Positions 1 to 7,355 of a stretch of DNA of 9,877 nt are shown one piece after another. The notes under the pieces were generated by a model. The model did no database searches and had not been told where the DNA came from. It worked only from the letters and a program-made list of their open reading frames with translations. A program made the position numbers and the translations under genes. The stretch's first letter is position 1, and every line of letters starts with the position of its first letter. Source of the DNA: an uncultured Sutterella sp. GTDB taxonomy: Bacteria > Pseudomonadota > Gammaproteobacteria > Burkholderiales > Burkholderiaceae_F. The stretch covers positions 1 to 9,877 of the forward strand of contig CAAFNI010000248.1 of assembly GCA_900764215.1 (NCBI GenBank), given 5' to 3'.

Positions 1-627
1 CGCCAGGAACTTGAGCATCGGCTGCGGCAGACCGACTTCGCTCCCGATCGCAAGCCCGTCGAGCACTTTGCGCAGGAAAAGAGGCCACATGCGGCGGCGG
101 GTAATCGAACACTCGACGAGGCCCTCAACCCAAAAGAGAAGAACGCCGTTGGGAATGTTCCGGCCTGCGAGGGCGGCATTGTCCTCATCCGCGAAAGTCC
201 TTCGGCTTGTCGAGGCTGCGGACTTGGGCGCGGCCCGATATTTGGCCGTTTCCTGATCGAACACCGCGTCAAAAAGCTTGGGACGCTCCTTGAGCTCCCG
301 GATGCAGTCAACGCAGAGAAAATCCGGCCGGTGATGACTGAAGACGGCCGTTGATCGGATGGGCTTGTACCCGCAGAGGAACTTGTCTCCAAACCAGATG
401 TGTCCCGTTTTTCGCGTATTCACATAGAAGTAGGGTTCGCCGAGCATGGCGGCCGTCGCATCGTCGAGCGGCGCGAATTCGTGAGGCGTTTGCAGCTGCA
501 GCGCCTTCAGGGCTGCTTCGGGACGAGGGTAGGTTGCGCTCGAGAGACTCTTCGCACCCGCTTCATCGACGCGAAGAATGCGAAAGCCGTCTCGAACGAG
601 GACGATGTACTCAAGGTGGGCGGACAT
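1..627 (-). CDS. Hypothetical protein with zinc-ribbon-like Cys/His cluster (3' end outside window)
   Basis: An open frame runs on the minus strand from an ATG at 625-627 to the left edge with no stop, giving 209 visible residues. The start is the only ATG, GTG or TTG after an in-frame TAA at 679-681; no good Shine-Dalgarno is visible. The N-terminus reads MSAHLEYIVLVRDGFRILRV and looks beta-rich. A central cluster, H76, C85, H98-H99, C105 and C108 (the last two as CVDC), resembles a treble-clef or zinc-ribbon metal site. Residues 161-171 are hydrophobic (GVLLFWVEGLV), and a basic RRRMWP stretch follows. There is no signal peptide or clear transmembrane helix. Codon use is GC-rich like the housekeeping genes, and the frame is free of stops throughout, so I regard it as real. 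I do not recognise the family. It is transcribed divergently from hmp, and nothing in the context assigns a role. Confidence 0.7.
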   Translation of the reverse strand, partial: MSAHLEYIVLVRDGFRILRVDEAGAKSLSSATYPRPEAALKALQLQTPHEFAPLDDATAAMLGEPYFYVNTRKTGHIWFGDKFLCGYKPIRSTAVFSHHRPDFLCVDCIRELKERPKLFDAVFDQETAKYRAAPKSAASTSRRTFADEDNAALAGRNIPNGVLLFWVEGLVECSITRRRMWPLFLRKVLDGLAIGSEVGLPQPMLKFLA

Positions 628-934
628 AAAAATGAGGGCTGGGCGTGGAGCAGTTTCAAACCGCGTGTGCGGAGCATTTTAGCGCGACAACGGACGGGCA
701 ATGCCGGAATGAGAACCCGTTTGCAGGCGCTCAGGCGCAGGATGAGGCCGCGCGGCCGACAGCCGCCCGTCGGGCGCGGGCGGGAAGTGAGCCTCGGAGG
801 CTCTCGTGAAGCCGACGGTCGAGTCTCACGCACCGCTTCGGCGTGCGTCATCGGATGCCCGGCTGACGGCAGGCCTGCGGCGGGACGCCCGTCGGGCAGG
901 GAACGATTTTCTTACAACTTGCGGGGCGGCGCCA
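628..934. other. Gene-free divergent intergenic stretch with GC-rich hairpins
   Basis: This stretch separates the minus-strand hypothetical gene from the hmp promoter. I see no convincing gene; the short frames here are low-complexity and arginine-rich. It holds a perfect 6-base hairpin (789-794 with 798-803, loop CGG) and two copies of the 11-base inverted motif GCCCGTCGGGC (765-775 and 887-897). The second copy sits inside a larger fold whose outer arms are CCTGC (874-878) and GCAGG (896-900), followed a few bases later by TTTT. A minus-strand TAAAAT (676-681) could be the -10 element of the divergent gene, but no good -35 accompanies it. Confidence 0.5.
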
Positions 935-962
935 TTGACAATACCGATAAATGAAATATAAG
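935..962 (+). promoter_or_regulatory. Sigma70-type promoter of hmp
   Basis: A perfect -35 hexamer TTGACA (935-940) is followed, after 16 bases, by the -10 hexamer TATAAG (957-962). Transcription would begin near 968-970, leaving a leader of about 110 bases before the hmp ATG at 1078. The surroundings are AT-rich against a GC-rich background. NsrR would be expected to repress here. The 11-base half-site known from enterobacteria begins AAGATG, and AAGATG occurs once at 996-1001; AAGATTT occurs at 960-966 overlapping the -10. A weak dyad AAAT-N10-ATTT (949-952, 963-966) is also centred on the -10. None of these is a clean operator, so NsrR control from this site is inference. Confidence 0.75.
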
Positions 963-1077
963 ATTTGTGCACGCAGAACATCGGACGGGCCCGTGAAGAT
1001 GTTTGTCCGCACCCGCCTTCAGTCAACCGGGATGCGGTTCACTATCCGAAATTCCATTGCGACAGGGAGACCAACCC

Positions 1078-2298
1078 ATGCTGACACTCCGACAGATCGA
1101 ACTCGTCAAGGCCACCGTGCCGGTTCTTCGCGAACACGGCGTCGCGCTCACGACGCACTTCTACCGCCGCATGCTCGAGGGCAATCCTGAACTCAAAAAC
1201 ATCTTCAACCAGGTCCATCAGGCCCGCGGCCGGCAGCAGAAGGCGCTCGCGGGCGCGGTTCTCGCCTATGCCGAGAACATCGAGAATCCGGCCGTGCTTC
1301 TGCCGGCGGTCAAGTTCATCGCCTCGAAGCACGCTACGGTCGGGATCCGCGCCGAGCACTATCCGATTGTCGGCCGGCATCTTCTCGCCTCCATCCGGGA
1401 GGTGTTGGGCGAGGCCGCGACCGACGAGTTGGTCGACGCCTGGGCCGCCGCCTACGGGCAGCTCGCCGACCTGATGATCAAGGTTGCGAGCGGCATCTAC
1501 GAGGCGCAGGCAAATGCCGAGGGCGGCTGGTCCGGCTGGCGCCCCTTCGTCGTCGCAAAGCGCGTGGACGAGACGCCCGACGTCGTGAGCTTTTATCTGA
1601 AGCCCGCCGACGGCGGCAGGGTGCCCGCCTGGAAGCCCGGCCAGTTCGTTTCGGTGCGCGCCTATCTCCCCGAATTGAACCTCATGCAGCCGCGCCAGTA
1701 TTCGCTCTCGGCGGCGCCCGGGAGCCATGAGGAAATCCGCATTTCCGTCAAGCGCATTGATCCCAAGGGCGATGCGCCCGCAGGCCTCATGTCGAACCAC
1801 CTGCACAAGCGCCTCAAGGCGGGCGACACGATCGACGTGTCGGCGCCCGCAGGGGAATTCCATCTTGCCGAAGGTTCGAACCCGGTGTTCCTTGCGGCGG
1901 GCGGCATCGGCGTGACGCCCATTCTCGCCATGCTCGAATCGATCGTCGAGAATACGCCCGAGCGTCCCGTGACCTTCATTCAGGCTGCGCGCACGGCGGG
2001 CGAGCTCGCCTTCGTGAAGGAGGTGCGGGCGGCGGCCGCCAAGGGCAAGCATGTGAAGGTGCTTGCGTTCGTCACGCAACCCGCCCAAGCCGACATGGCC
2101 GTCAAGTGCCCCTGCGTGAAGCTCGGCGCGCGTCCGGGCCTCGAGGACGTCAGAGCGGTTGCGCCGTCCCCCGACGCCGACGCCTATCTCTGCGGTCCGG
2201 GCGGCTTCATGGCCGACATGAGAGCCGCACTTGAGGCGGCGGGCGTGCCGGCTAAGCAGATTCACACCGAGGCCTTTGGAACGGGCGGTGAGGCGTGA
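1078..2298 (+). CDS. hmp: Flavohemoglobin, nitric oxide dioxygenase (Hmp)
   Basis: Hmp is a cytoplasmic enzyme that converts NO and O2 to nitrate using NAD(P)H. The 406 residues match the usual length. The globin domain (about 1-140) has B10 Tyr29, Gln53, Lys84, proximal His85 and Tyr95. The FAD domain (about 152-260) carries RQYSL at 206-210. The NAD(P) domain has GGIGVTP at 275-281 and CGP from residue 372. The start is the ATG preceded by AGGGAG (1064-1069) and matches the family N-terminus; the longer GTG/TTG extensions are not needed. One residue is odd: the glutamate of the His-Glu-Tyr proximal triad (Glu135 in E. coli, Glu137 in Cupriavidus FHP) aligns with Ala137, and the second glutamate two residues on is Gly139. 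A strong promoter lies upstream, and nsrR, its usual regulator, lies downstream in the same direction. Confidence 0.96.
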   Translation: MLTLRQIELVKATVPVLREHGVALTTHFYRRMLEGNPELKNIFNQVHQARGRQQKALAGAVLAYAENIENPAVLLPAVKFIASKHATVGIRAEHYPIVGRHLLASIREVLGEAATDELVDAWAAAYGQLADLMIKVASGIYEAQANAEGGWSGWRPFVVAKRVDETPDVVSFYLKPADGGRVPAWKPGQFVSVRAYLPELNLMQPRQYSLSAAPGSHEEIRISVKRIDPKGDAPAGLMSNHLHKRLKAGDTIDVSAPAGEFHLAEGSNPVFLAAGGIGVTPILAMLESIVENTPERPVTFIQAARTAGELAFVKEVRAAAAKGKHVKVLAFVTQPAQADMAVKCPCVKLGARPGLEDVRAVAPSPDADAYLCGPGGFMADMRAALEAAGVPAKQIHTEAFGTGGEA

Positions 2299-2330
2299 TC
2301 GGCGACACGGCTCTTTGATCACCCGTAAAG

Positions 2331-2390
2331 AGGGCGGCGTCCCGTTCGGGAGAGGCGCGGGAAGGCGAAGGCCTTCGGCGTCGCCGCCCT
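2331..2390 (+). repeat. Long-range inverted repeat between hmp and nsrR
   Basis: AGGGCGGCG (2331-2339) is perfectly complementary to CGCCGCCCT (2382-2390). The 42-base loop holds two further self-complementary pieces: CCCGTTCGGG (2341-2350) and the perfect 12-base palindrome CGAAGGCCTTCG (2366-2377). No T-run follows. It could protect the hmp transcript's 3' end or fold as part of an nsrR leader. The fold is seen directly; the role is inferred. Confidence 0.45.
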
Positions 2391-2402
2391 TCGAGTATGA
2401 TT

Positions 2403-2432
2403 CGGGAATCCCATGGACGGGATTCCCGTTTT
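2403..2432 (+). terminator. Rho-independent-type terminator after hmp, in the nsrR leader
   Basis: A perfect 10-base stem, CGGGAATCCC (2403-2412) with GGGATTCCCG (2419-2428), encloses a 6-base loop and is followed directly by TTTT (2429-2432). It lies 104 bases after the hmp stop and 24 bases before the nsrR ATG, too close for an independent nsrR promoter downstream of it. A TATGAT at 2396-2401 could be a -10 whose transcript starts at the hairpin, but its -35 is poor. The element is therefore either the hmp terminator with readthrough into nsrR, or an attenuator or mRNA-stabilising hairpin for nsrR. Confidence 0.65.
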
Positions 2433-2456
2433 CACATCATTCATTCCGACGGACTC

Positions 2457-3797
2457 ATGCACCTGAAGCGATTTACCGATCTCGGCCTGAGAATTCTGAT
2501 GCACCTCGCCAATGAGGCCGATCCCGACAAGACCCATTCCGTGCCGGAGCTCTCCGAAATCCTCTGCTGGAACCAGAACCTCGTCATCAAGACGGCGCAC
2601 GCCATGGTGAAGGCCGGCTGGCTTGAAGCCGTCCGCGGCCGAAACGGCGGACTCAGGCTTGCCTGCAAGCCTGAAGACCTTCGCATCGGCGACGTTGTCC
2701 GAACGCTCGAAGACAACGATCATCTCGTCGACTGCGGCGAGCCGCCGTGTCCCTTCGCCGGCAAATGTGTTCTGGTGGGAGCGCTCAGAAAGGCGCAGGA
2801 GGCCTTCTACGATGAGCTCAACCGCTTGACGCTCGCGGATTTGCGGCAGGGCGGGGCGGGTCAGGGGGTTTCCGGAGGCGTGTCGCCAAATCTAGAAGAA
2901 CAAGGCAGCATTGAGTTGCAAAGAAGCGGACGAAAAACGTTGTGTCGCTTAAAAGAACTGCATGCTCAAACATTTACACTGAAGCTCGATGATGGGCGCA
3001 ACCGCGATGAGATGCAGGTATACATCGACCGCATTTCCCCTTTGTTGAATACGATCGGGCCTAATGCCGAGCATATTCTGGAGTTCTGCTTTACCGAGAT
3101 GTTCAACAACGTACTTGATCATTCCGGAGCTTCAGAGGCGCGCATTGAGCTCAGGCAGACCGCGATCTCAACGACCATTCTTCTTATTGACAACGGCGTA
3201 GGCATTTTCAAGAAAATCAAAAATGCATTGGGACTTCCCGATGAACGTCAGTCGCTTCTGGAATTATCCAAAGGTAAATTCACGACCGATCCTGAAAATC
3301 ATACTGGGGAAGGGATCTTTTTTTCCAGCAGAGCGTGCAGCAGGTTCGTTATTTTTTCGAACGGCCTGATATTTACGCATTCGGCCGACAAGCCTCGTGA
3401 TCTGTTGACGAGATTCCCTGAGTTTACCCATCTCGAGGGGACCTTGGTGGAAATGACGGTCAACAATAACACCGCTACAAAATTGAGATCCATTTTTGAT
3501 CGGTTTGCAACAGTGGACGGGGGCTTTACGAGAACCGAAGTTCCGGTAAAGCTTCTGCAATATAAAAACGAAGGCCTGGTCTCCAGATCTCAAGCCAAGC
3601 GACTGCTTGCGCGAGTCGAAAATTTCAAATTTGTGACGTTTGATTTCGAAGGGATCCCGACCATCGGTCAAGCCTTTGCCGATCAAATTTTCAGAGTCTT
3701 TGCCAATGCGCATCCGGAGGTCACCATTGACGTCAAAAATGTCAGCAAGGATGTCCTGGATGCCATCGAGGTGGCCAAGAACAATGCGATGGCCTGA
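2457..3797 (+). CDS. nsrR: NsrR (Rrf2-family NO sensor) fused to HATPase and DUF4325 STAS-like domains
   Basis: The product has 446 residues. Residues 1-130 are NsrR: the N-terminus MHLKRFTDLGLR, a winged helix, the wing VRGRNGGLRL (59-68), and C93-x4-C98-x5-C104, the same spacing as E. coli Cys91/96/102. Asp8, the fourth cluster ligand in Streptomyces NsrR, is present. NsrR represses hmp until NO damages its [Fe-S] cluster. A Gly-rich linker (131-145) leads into a GHKL ATPase fold: N-box EMFNNVLDH (214-222), DNGVGIF (246-252), SKGKFTTDP (271-279) and GEGIFF (284-289). The C-terminus matches DUF4325: SRSQAKRLL (376-384), then FDFEGI and IGQAFADQIFRVF (to 415). Ordinary NsrR is about 140-150 residues. 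No stop separates the parts, but G+C falls sharply near 2885. Typical HATPase-DUF4325 proteins carry their own N-terminal winged helix; NsrR occupies that place here. The ATG is set by the NsrR N-terminus; its Shine-Dalgarno is weak. Confidence 0.88.
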   Translation: MHLKRFTDLGLRILMHLANEADPDKTHSVPELSEILCWNQNLVIKTAHAMVKAGWLEAVRGRNGGLRLACKPEDLRIGDVVRTLEDNDHLVDCGEPPCPFAGKCVLVGALRKAQEAFYDELNRLTLADLRQGGAGQGVSGGVSPNLEEQGSIELQRSGRKTLCRLKELHAQTFTLKLDDGRNRDEMQVYIDRISPLLNTIGPNAEHILEFCFTEMFNNVLDHSGASEARIELRQTAISTTILLIDNGVGIFKKIKNALGLPDERQSLLELSKGKFTTDPENHTGEGIFFSSRACSRFVIFSNGLIFTHSADKPRDLLTRFPEFTHLEGTLVEMTVNNNTATKLRSIFDRFATVDGGFTRTEVPVKLLQYKNEGLVSRSQAKRLLARVENFKFVTFDFEGIPTIGQAFADQIFRVFANAHPEVTIDVKNVSKDVLDAIEVAKNNAMA

Positions 3798-3949
3798 CAG
3801 GGAATGACCATCGCAGTGTGTGCGAATCTGTTTGCTATTCCACCTTAAGCGGGCACGCATCGCATGGATCACAATTTGTGCGATGCCGCCCCTATTATTG
3901 AAAGGAGGCCGGAGCTTTTCCGACCTGATGACTGAGGATTGAGTGCCGA
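3798..3949 (+). other. Intergenic spacer with inverted repeat 3857-3886
   Basis: GCATCGCA (3857-3864) and TGCGATGC (3879-3886) form a perfect 8-base stem around a 14-base loop, with additional partial pairing outside (GGGC against CGCCC). A smaller hairpin, TCGCA with TGCGA, lies just upstream near 3813-3827. No T-run follows the larger stem, so it is a weak terminator candidate for the nsrR fusion gene; a two-fold operator is the alternative. A strong AAAGGAGG (3901-3908) sits too far (about 41 bases) from the next gene's ATG and leads only to a four-codon frame at 3928-3942. Confidence 0.4.
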
Positions 3950-5562
3950 ATGTCCATGTCCGATCATCAGCCTCTCTCGCTTGGGATTTCGTCCTTCTGT
4001 TCGCTGCGCATCAAGCGGGCGGTCTATGTCGACAAAACCCATATGATCCGCTCGTTGGCCGACCCTTCGGGCGAAGGCGACAAATGGTTCCTCGCGAGGC
4101 CGAGGCGCTTTGGGAAGTCGCTTCTCATCTCGACCTTCGAGTCGTTGTTCAAGTACGGGCTGCGGGACTTCGAAGGCCTTGCCGTCACGAGGGAATGGAC
4201 CGATCGGTGCTATGACGTTGTTCGGCTGGACTCCCCGAAATTCCGTCCTGCCGTGATCCCGATGCCTTCGGCGTTGGCTTTCGCGCGTTGATCGCCATAA
4301 AGTTCAAGCCTCTCGGGTTTGAGGCGGAGCCGCTCGACGGCGCGTTCTTTCAGAAGTTTTCCGGGTGGCTCGAAGCCCGTGAAAGGCGCTCGCTGGTGCT
4401 TCTGATCGACGAATGCGATGCGCCGTTGACGCACTCGATTGAGGATCCGGCGCTTTTTCGGGAGATCGAGGAAAAGCTTCGGCCGTTTTTCAGTGCGCTC
4501 AAGGCCCGGTCCGATTGCCTGCGCTTCTTGTTCATGACGGGCATCACCAGGTTCGGCTACGCGCAAGCGTTGAAGGGCTTTGATGGCGTGACCGACATAT
4601 CGTTCGATCCGGCGTACGGCACGCTTCTGGGCTTTACGGACGCTGAGCTCGAGCGTTGCTTTGCCGGTCGTCTGCAGCCGGCGGCAGAGCGGCTCGGACT
4701 CCCGGTGGAGAAGTTGAGAGCACGGCTCAAGGCTTCCTATGCCGGCTATTGCTTTGATGCCGAGGGCCGAACCGAGGTCTACTCGCCGTGGTCGGTTCTG
4801 AGCTTTTTGCGCGCGCCGGAACTCGGCTTTCGAAACCAGTGGTGGCTGACGGCGGGCGCGCCATCGGACCTTCTCAAAAAGCACGTGCGTCACCGGATGA
4901 GCGGCGCGTGCAGGTCGGGGCGTTTCGACGGCACGATCAAGGTGCCGTTCTCACGTCTCGAGTCGGCGCTCCAATGGGAGGATCTCGAATCTCCGCAGCT
5001 TTTGCAGCAGACCGGCTGCCTGTCCGTGAAGGGAAGTGCTTTGTCGGGCGAGGTTGAGCTCGGCTATCCCAATCTCGAGGTGGCGGCATCACTGGCTCAG
5101 CTGGCGGAAGAAGAATTGACGCGGGGCCGAGGTTGTTCAAGACCCGACCTCGTCCGTGCACTCTCACGCGGGTGCGTGGCCACGGTGGTCGACTATCTCA
5201 ACACCGTTGTGAGCTCGATGGATGGGCGGGCTTTTTCGCTCGGCAATGACGCCGAGTGCCGTTTCCTTCTGCAAATGGTGCTGATGAAGGCTGCTCTGCA
5301 GCCGCGGGTGGAAGTGCCGTCGCCCGACGGACGTACCCGCCTTGAGGTGATGGCGGGCGACCGGCACTGGGTTTTTGAGGTGAGGTTCGCGCAGGGAGCA
5401 CATGACTTTGCCGGACAGCTTGAAGCCGGCGCTCGCCGGATGTGCGAGTCAAGCGGGCGCGACAGGCTTCACGGCAACAAATGCCTTCATGCTGCGCTGA
5501 TTTTCGATTCCGCACAGCGCCGCTTTGTCGCGTTGGAGGCGGAGGAGGGGGCGAGCTGTTGA
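3950..5562 (+). pseudogene. Frameshifted AAA-ATPase-like / PD-(D/E)XK-type protein
   Basis: Two adjacent frames encode one protein of the AAA-ATPase_like plus C-terminal PD-(D/E)XK family, normally about 500-550 residues. The first frame (3950-4291) carries YVDKT (26-30), the Walker-A-like RPRRFGKSLL (50-59) and the expected DVVRLD strand, then runs into a stop. The family sequence resumes one frame over (DPDAFGVGFRALIA, from about 4255) and continues to 5562 with Walker B LLIDECD, FMTGITRFG, GFTDAEL and VYSPWS. The join lies between about 4225 and 4255 and corresponds to one lost base or two gained. The downstream frame could restart at TTG 4288, overlapping the TGA as TTGA, but that would lose the Walker A part. 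The nuclease motif is weakened: the usual Asp is Glu (RLE) and ExK is EVR. G+C is about 60% (36/60 at 4501-4560). Molecular function of the family is not established. Confidence 0.82.
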
Positions 5563-5617
5563 GCGAGCGATGATAAAATCCAAACATGTACTTTCTGAAA
5601 GAGTTCAAGGCACAGTC

Positions 5618-7345
5618 ATGAAGCAGGGGTTCAAGCAGGTTCCTTATGGAGAGCCTTCGTGGGTCTATCTTCGAGAAGCCGGATACGCGTTTGTTGATAA
5701 GACGCGCTTTATTCAGGCGTTGGAGCAGTGTGGAAGCCGGTTCCCCTTTATTGTTCGTCCGCGCCGTTTTGGCAAGTCTCTTTTTGCAAACATGCTGATC
5801 GCGTATTACGACAAGGCTGCTGCGGGAGATTTCGACCAAAATTTTTCAGGAACATGGATTGGCGAACATCCTACTTCGTTGGCCAACAAATTTCTCGTGC
5901 TTAAACTTGACTTCTCCGGCATTGATGGCGGCGACGGTCTGATTGACAACTTCCTTATCAAGGTTAAGTCGGGTCTTCATAATTTCGTCACACGATATCT
6001 GCCTGAGGATCCTCAAATGCAGGAGTTGTTGGATGCATCTTGGACATCACCGGCGGCATTGTTGACAAGCTTTTTCAGCCTTGTGGGAAGGAAATTGCGG
6101 GTTGGGATCTACCTCATCATTGATGAGTATGACCAGTTTGCTCAAGAAATCCTTTCGAAGGACCCTGAACGATTCCGTGCAATGACCGGAGCTGAAGGTT
6201 TTCTCAAAGCTTTTTACGCCTGCATTAAAGATGCTGCGGCTTCTGAACTTGTCAAGAGAACCTTTATCACCGGGGTCACTTCAATTTCATTGGACTCGAT
6301 GACCTCGGGCTTTAATTTGGCGACTAATATCACTCATGACGCGGATTTTGCGGGCATGATGGGATTTACCGACGATGAACTTCGTCGCCTTATCCCTCAA
6401 ATCGTCGATCTTGATCGATACGGCCATTCGGTCGACGAAGTTTTTGAGCGCATGAAGGTTCTCTACGATGGATATCGTTTCAGTTCTCATTCGGATGTGA
6501 CGGTTTTCAATTCTTCCATGTGCCTGTATTATCTCAGGGCTTTGGCCAAGACAAATTCCGAACCGGAAGATTTGCTGGATCCGTCATTCTCAGTGGATTT
6601 GTCAAAAATTGACGGCATTTTGTCCCTGGGAAACAAGGTGGAGGTTGAATCGATTGTTAAGGATGTTTTGCTCGATAAACCGATTGAATCTGCAGGCGGT
6701 TTTACCACACTCAATCTGAATGCTTCAGCAGGTTTTTCCAAACCCAACGTTTTAACCGCCTTGACATTTATGGGCTTTTTAACGTTCTCGTCTGTTGGGT
6801 CGAGAAGAATGAAGTGTCCAAATCTGGTTGTCAAGGACTTGTTTTATCGATACTGGTTCTGGCGATTTGAGAGAATGCAGGATTTTGCCTTTCCCTCGGA
6901 TAGTCAGAAATTTGCAATCGAAGCCCTTGCCACGGGAGATGTGCGGCCGATTCTCGAGTTCGTATCAGAAACATTAAGCCAGAGTGTGGGCGTACATGTT
7001 CACGCTCATGTTGACGAAACGGCCATTCAGTTCGCTTTGGCCATGGCCTTGAATACGAGTGCACACTATCGCGTAACGCTTGAAGAGGAGGCTTTGGGTG
7101 TTGGGTTCACAGATCTCATGCTGAAGCCAAGTTCCGAAAACTCCGATATTCCGGGGTGGATCATTGAGCTGAAATACGTGAAGAAATCTGAGACAACAGA
7201 GCAGACCATCGCGGCCAAGATCGCCGAGGCGGAAGAACAGCTGAATCGTTATTCGGGCGCTGAAAACATCAAGTGCATTCCCAATCTTCGCCGGGTGGCA
7301 GCGGTTTTCTCCGGGACGGCACTCAAGGGGGTGAAGGTGTTCTGA
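5618..7345 (+). CDS. AAA-ATPase-like protein with C-terminal PD-(D/E)XK nuclease domain
   Basis: This 575-residue protein belongs to the same two-domain family as the frameshifted gene upstream but to a clearly different branch. Domain one has the family start VPYG (8-11), FVDKTRFI (25-32), the Walker-A-like VRPRRFGKSLF (46-56), Walker B YLIIDEYD (165-172), FITGVT (216-221) and YDGYRF. The C-terminal domain keeps a complete PD-(D/E)XK pattern: Asp499 (GFTDLML) and Glu517/Lys519 (IIELKY). A nucleotide-dependent nuclease or nucleic-acid-processing role is inferred; no cellular role is established. ATG 5618 is chosen because MKQGFKQVPYG matches the family start and AAGG precedes it. ATG 5570 and TTG 5525 would add non-homologous residues, and TTG 5525 overlaps the preceding gene. 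G+C is low (27/60 at 6541-6600), unlike both neighbours, which points to separate, recent acquisition. Both frames appear intact. Confidence 0.88.
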   Translation: MKQGFKQVPYGEPSWVYLREAGYAFVDKTRFIQALEQCGSRFPFIVRPRRFGKSLFANMLIAYYDKAAAGDFDQNFSGTWIGEHPTSLANKFLVLKLDFSGIDGGDGLIDNFLIKVKSGLHNFVTRYLPEDPQMQELLDASWTSPAALLTSFFSLVGRKLRVGIYLIIDEYDQFAQEILSKDPERFRAMTGAEGFLKAFYACIKDAAASELVKRTFITGVTSISLDSMTSGFNLATNITHDADFAGMMGFTDDELRRLIPQIVDLDRYGHSVDEVFERMKVLYDGYRFSSHSDVTVFNSSMCLYYLRALAKTNSEPEDLLDPSFSVDLSKIDGILSLGNKVEVESIVKDVLLDKPIESAGGFTTLNLNASAGFSKPNVLTALTFMGFLTFSSVGSRRMKCPNLVVKDLFYRYWFWRFERMQDFAFPSDSQKFAIEALATGDVRPILEFVSETLSQSVGVHVHAHVDETAIQFALAMALNTSAHYRVTLEEEALGVGFTDLMLKPSSENSDIPGWIIELKYVKKSETTEQTIAAKIAEAEEQLNRYSGAENIKCIPNLRRVAAVFSGTALKGVKVF

Positions 7346-7355
7346 TCCGCCAATC

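Noticed and set aside
765..897. Two GCCCGTCGGGC copies as a CRISPR or repeat array
   Set aside because: Only two short copies 122 bases apart, self-complementary and in very GC-rich sequence; no regular spacing.
400..954. Plus-strand frames in the left region
   Set aside because: They oppose the well-composed minus-strand gene and are Arg-rich; the section beyond 627 lacks coding character.
935..1010. A definite NsrR operator at the hmp promoter
   Set aside because: Only partial half-site matches (AAGATG 996-1001, AAGATTT 960-966) and a weak dyad were found, not a convincing 23-base palindrome.
1003..1077. Upstream start extending hmp by 25 residues
   Set aside because: The family N-terminus begins at ATG 1078 with AGGGAG in front, and residue numbers 29, 53, 85 and 95 then match the known proteins exactly.
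1042..2322. A 426-codon open frame antisense to hmp
   Set aside because: It is the GC-rich third-position shadow of hmp; its protein is Arg/His/Gly-rich low-complexity with no family motifs, while hmp is unmistakable.
2397..2456. Upstream ATG extending nsrR by 20 residues
   Set aside because: NsrR homology starts at MHLKRFTD; the extension would translate the 10-base terminator-like stem.
4225..4255. Programmed ribosomal frameshift in the split ATPase gene
   Set aside because: No classical slippery heptamer (X XXY YYZ in the zero frame) with a downstream stem was found; a simple indel explains it better.
4210..4893. Minus-strand frame of 227 codons
   Set aside because: It is the antisense shadow of the frameshifted ATPase gene, with no motifs.
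5525..5617. Earlier TTG/ATG starts for the intact ATPase/nuclease gene
   Set aside because: They add basic residues unlike the family, and TTG 5525 lies inside the previous gene; the family start VPYG follows ATG 5618.
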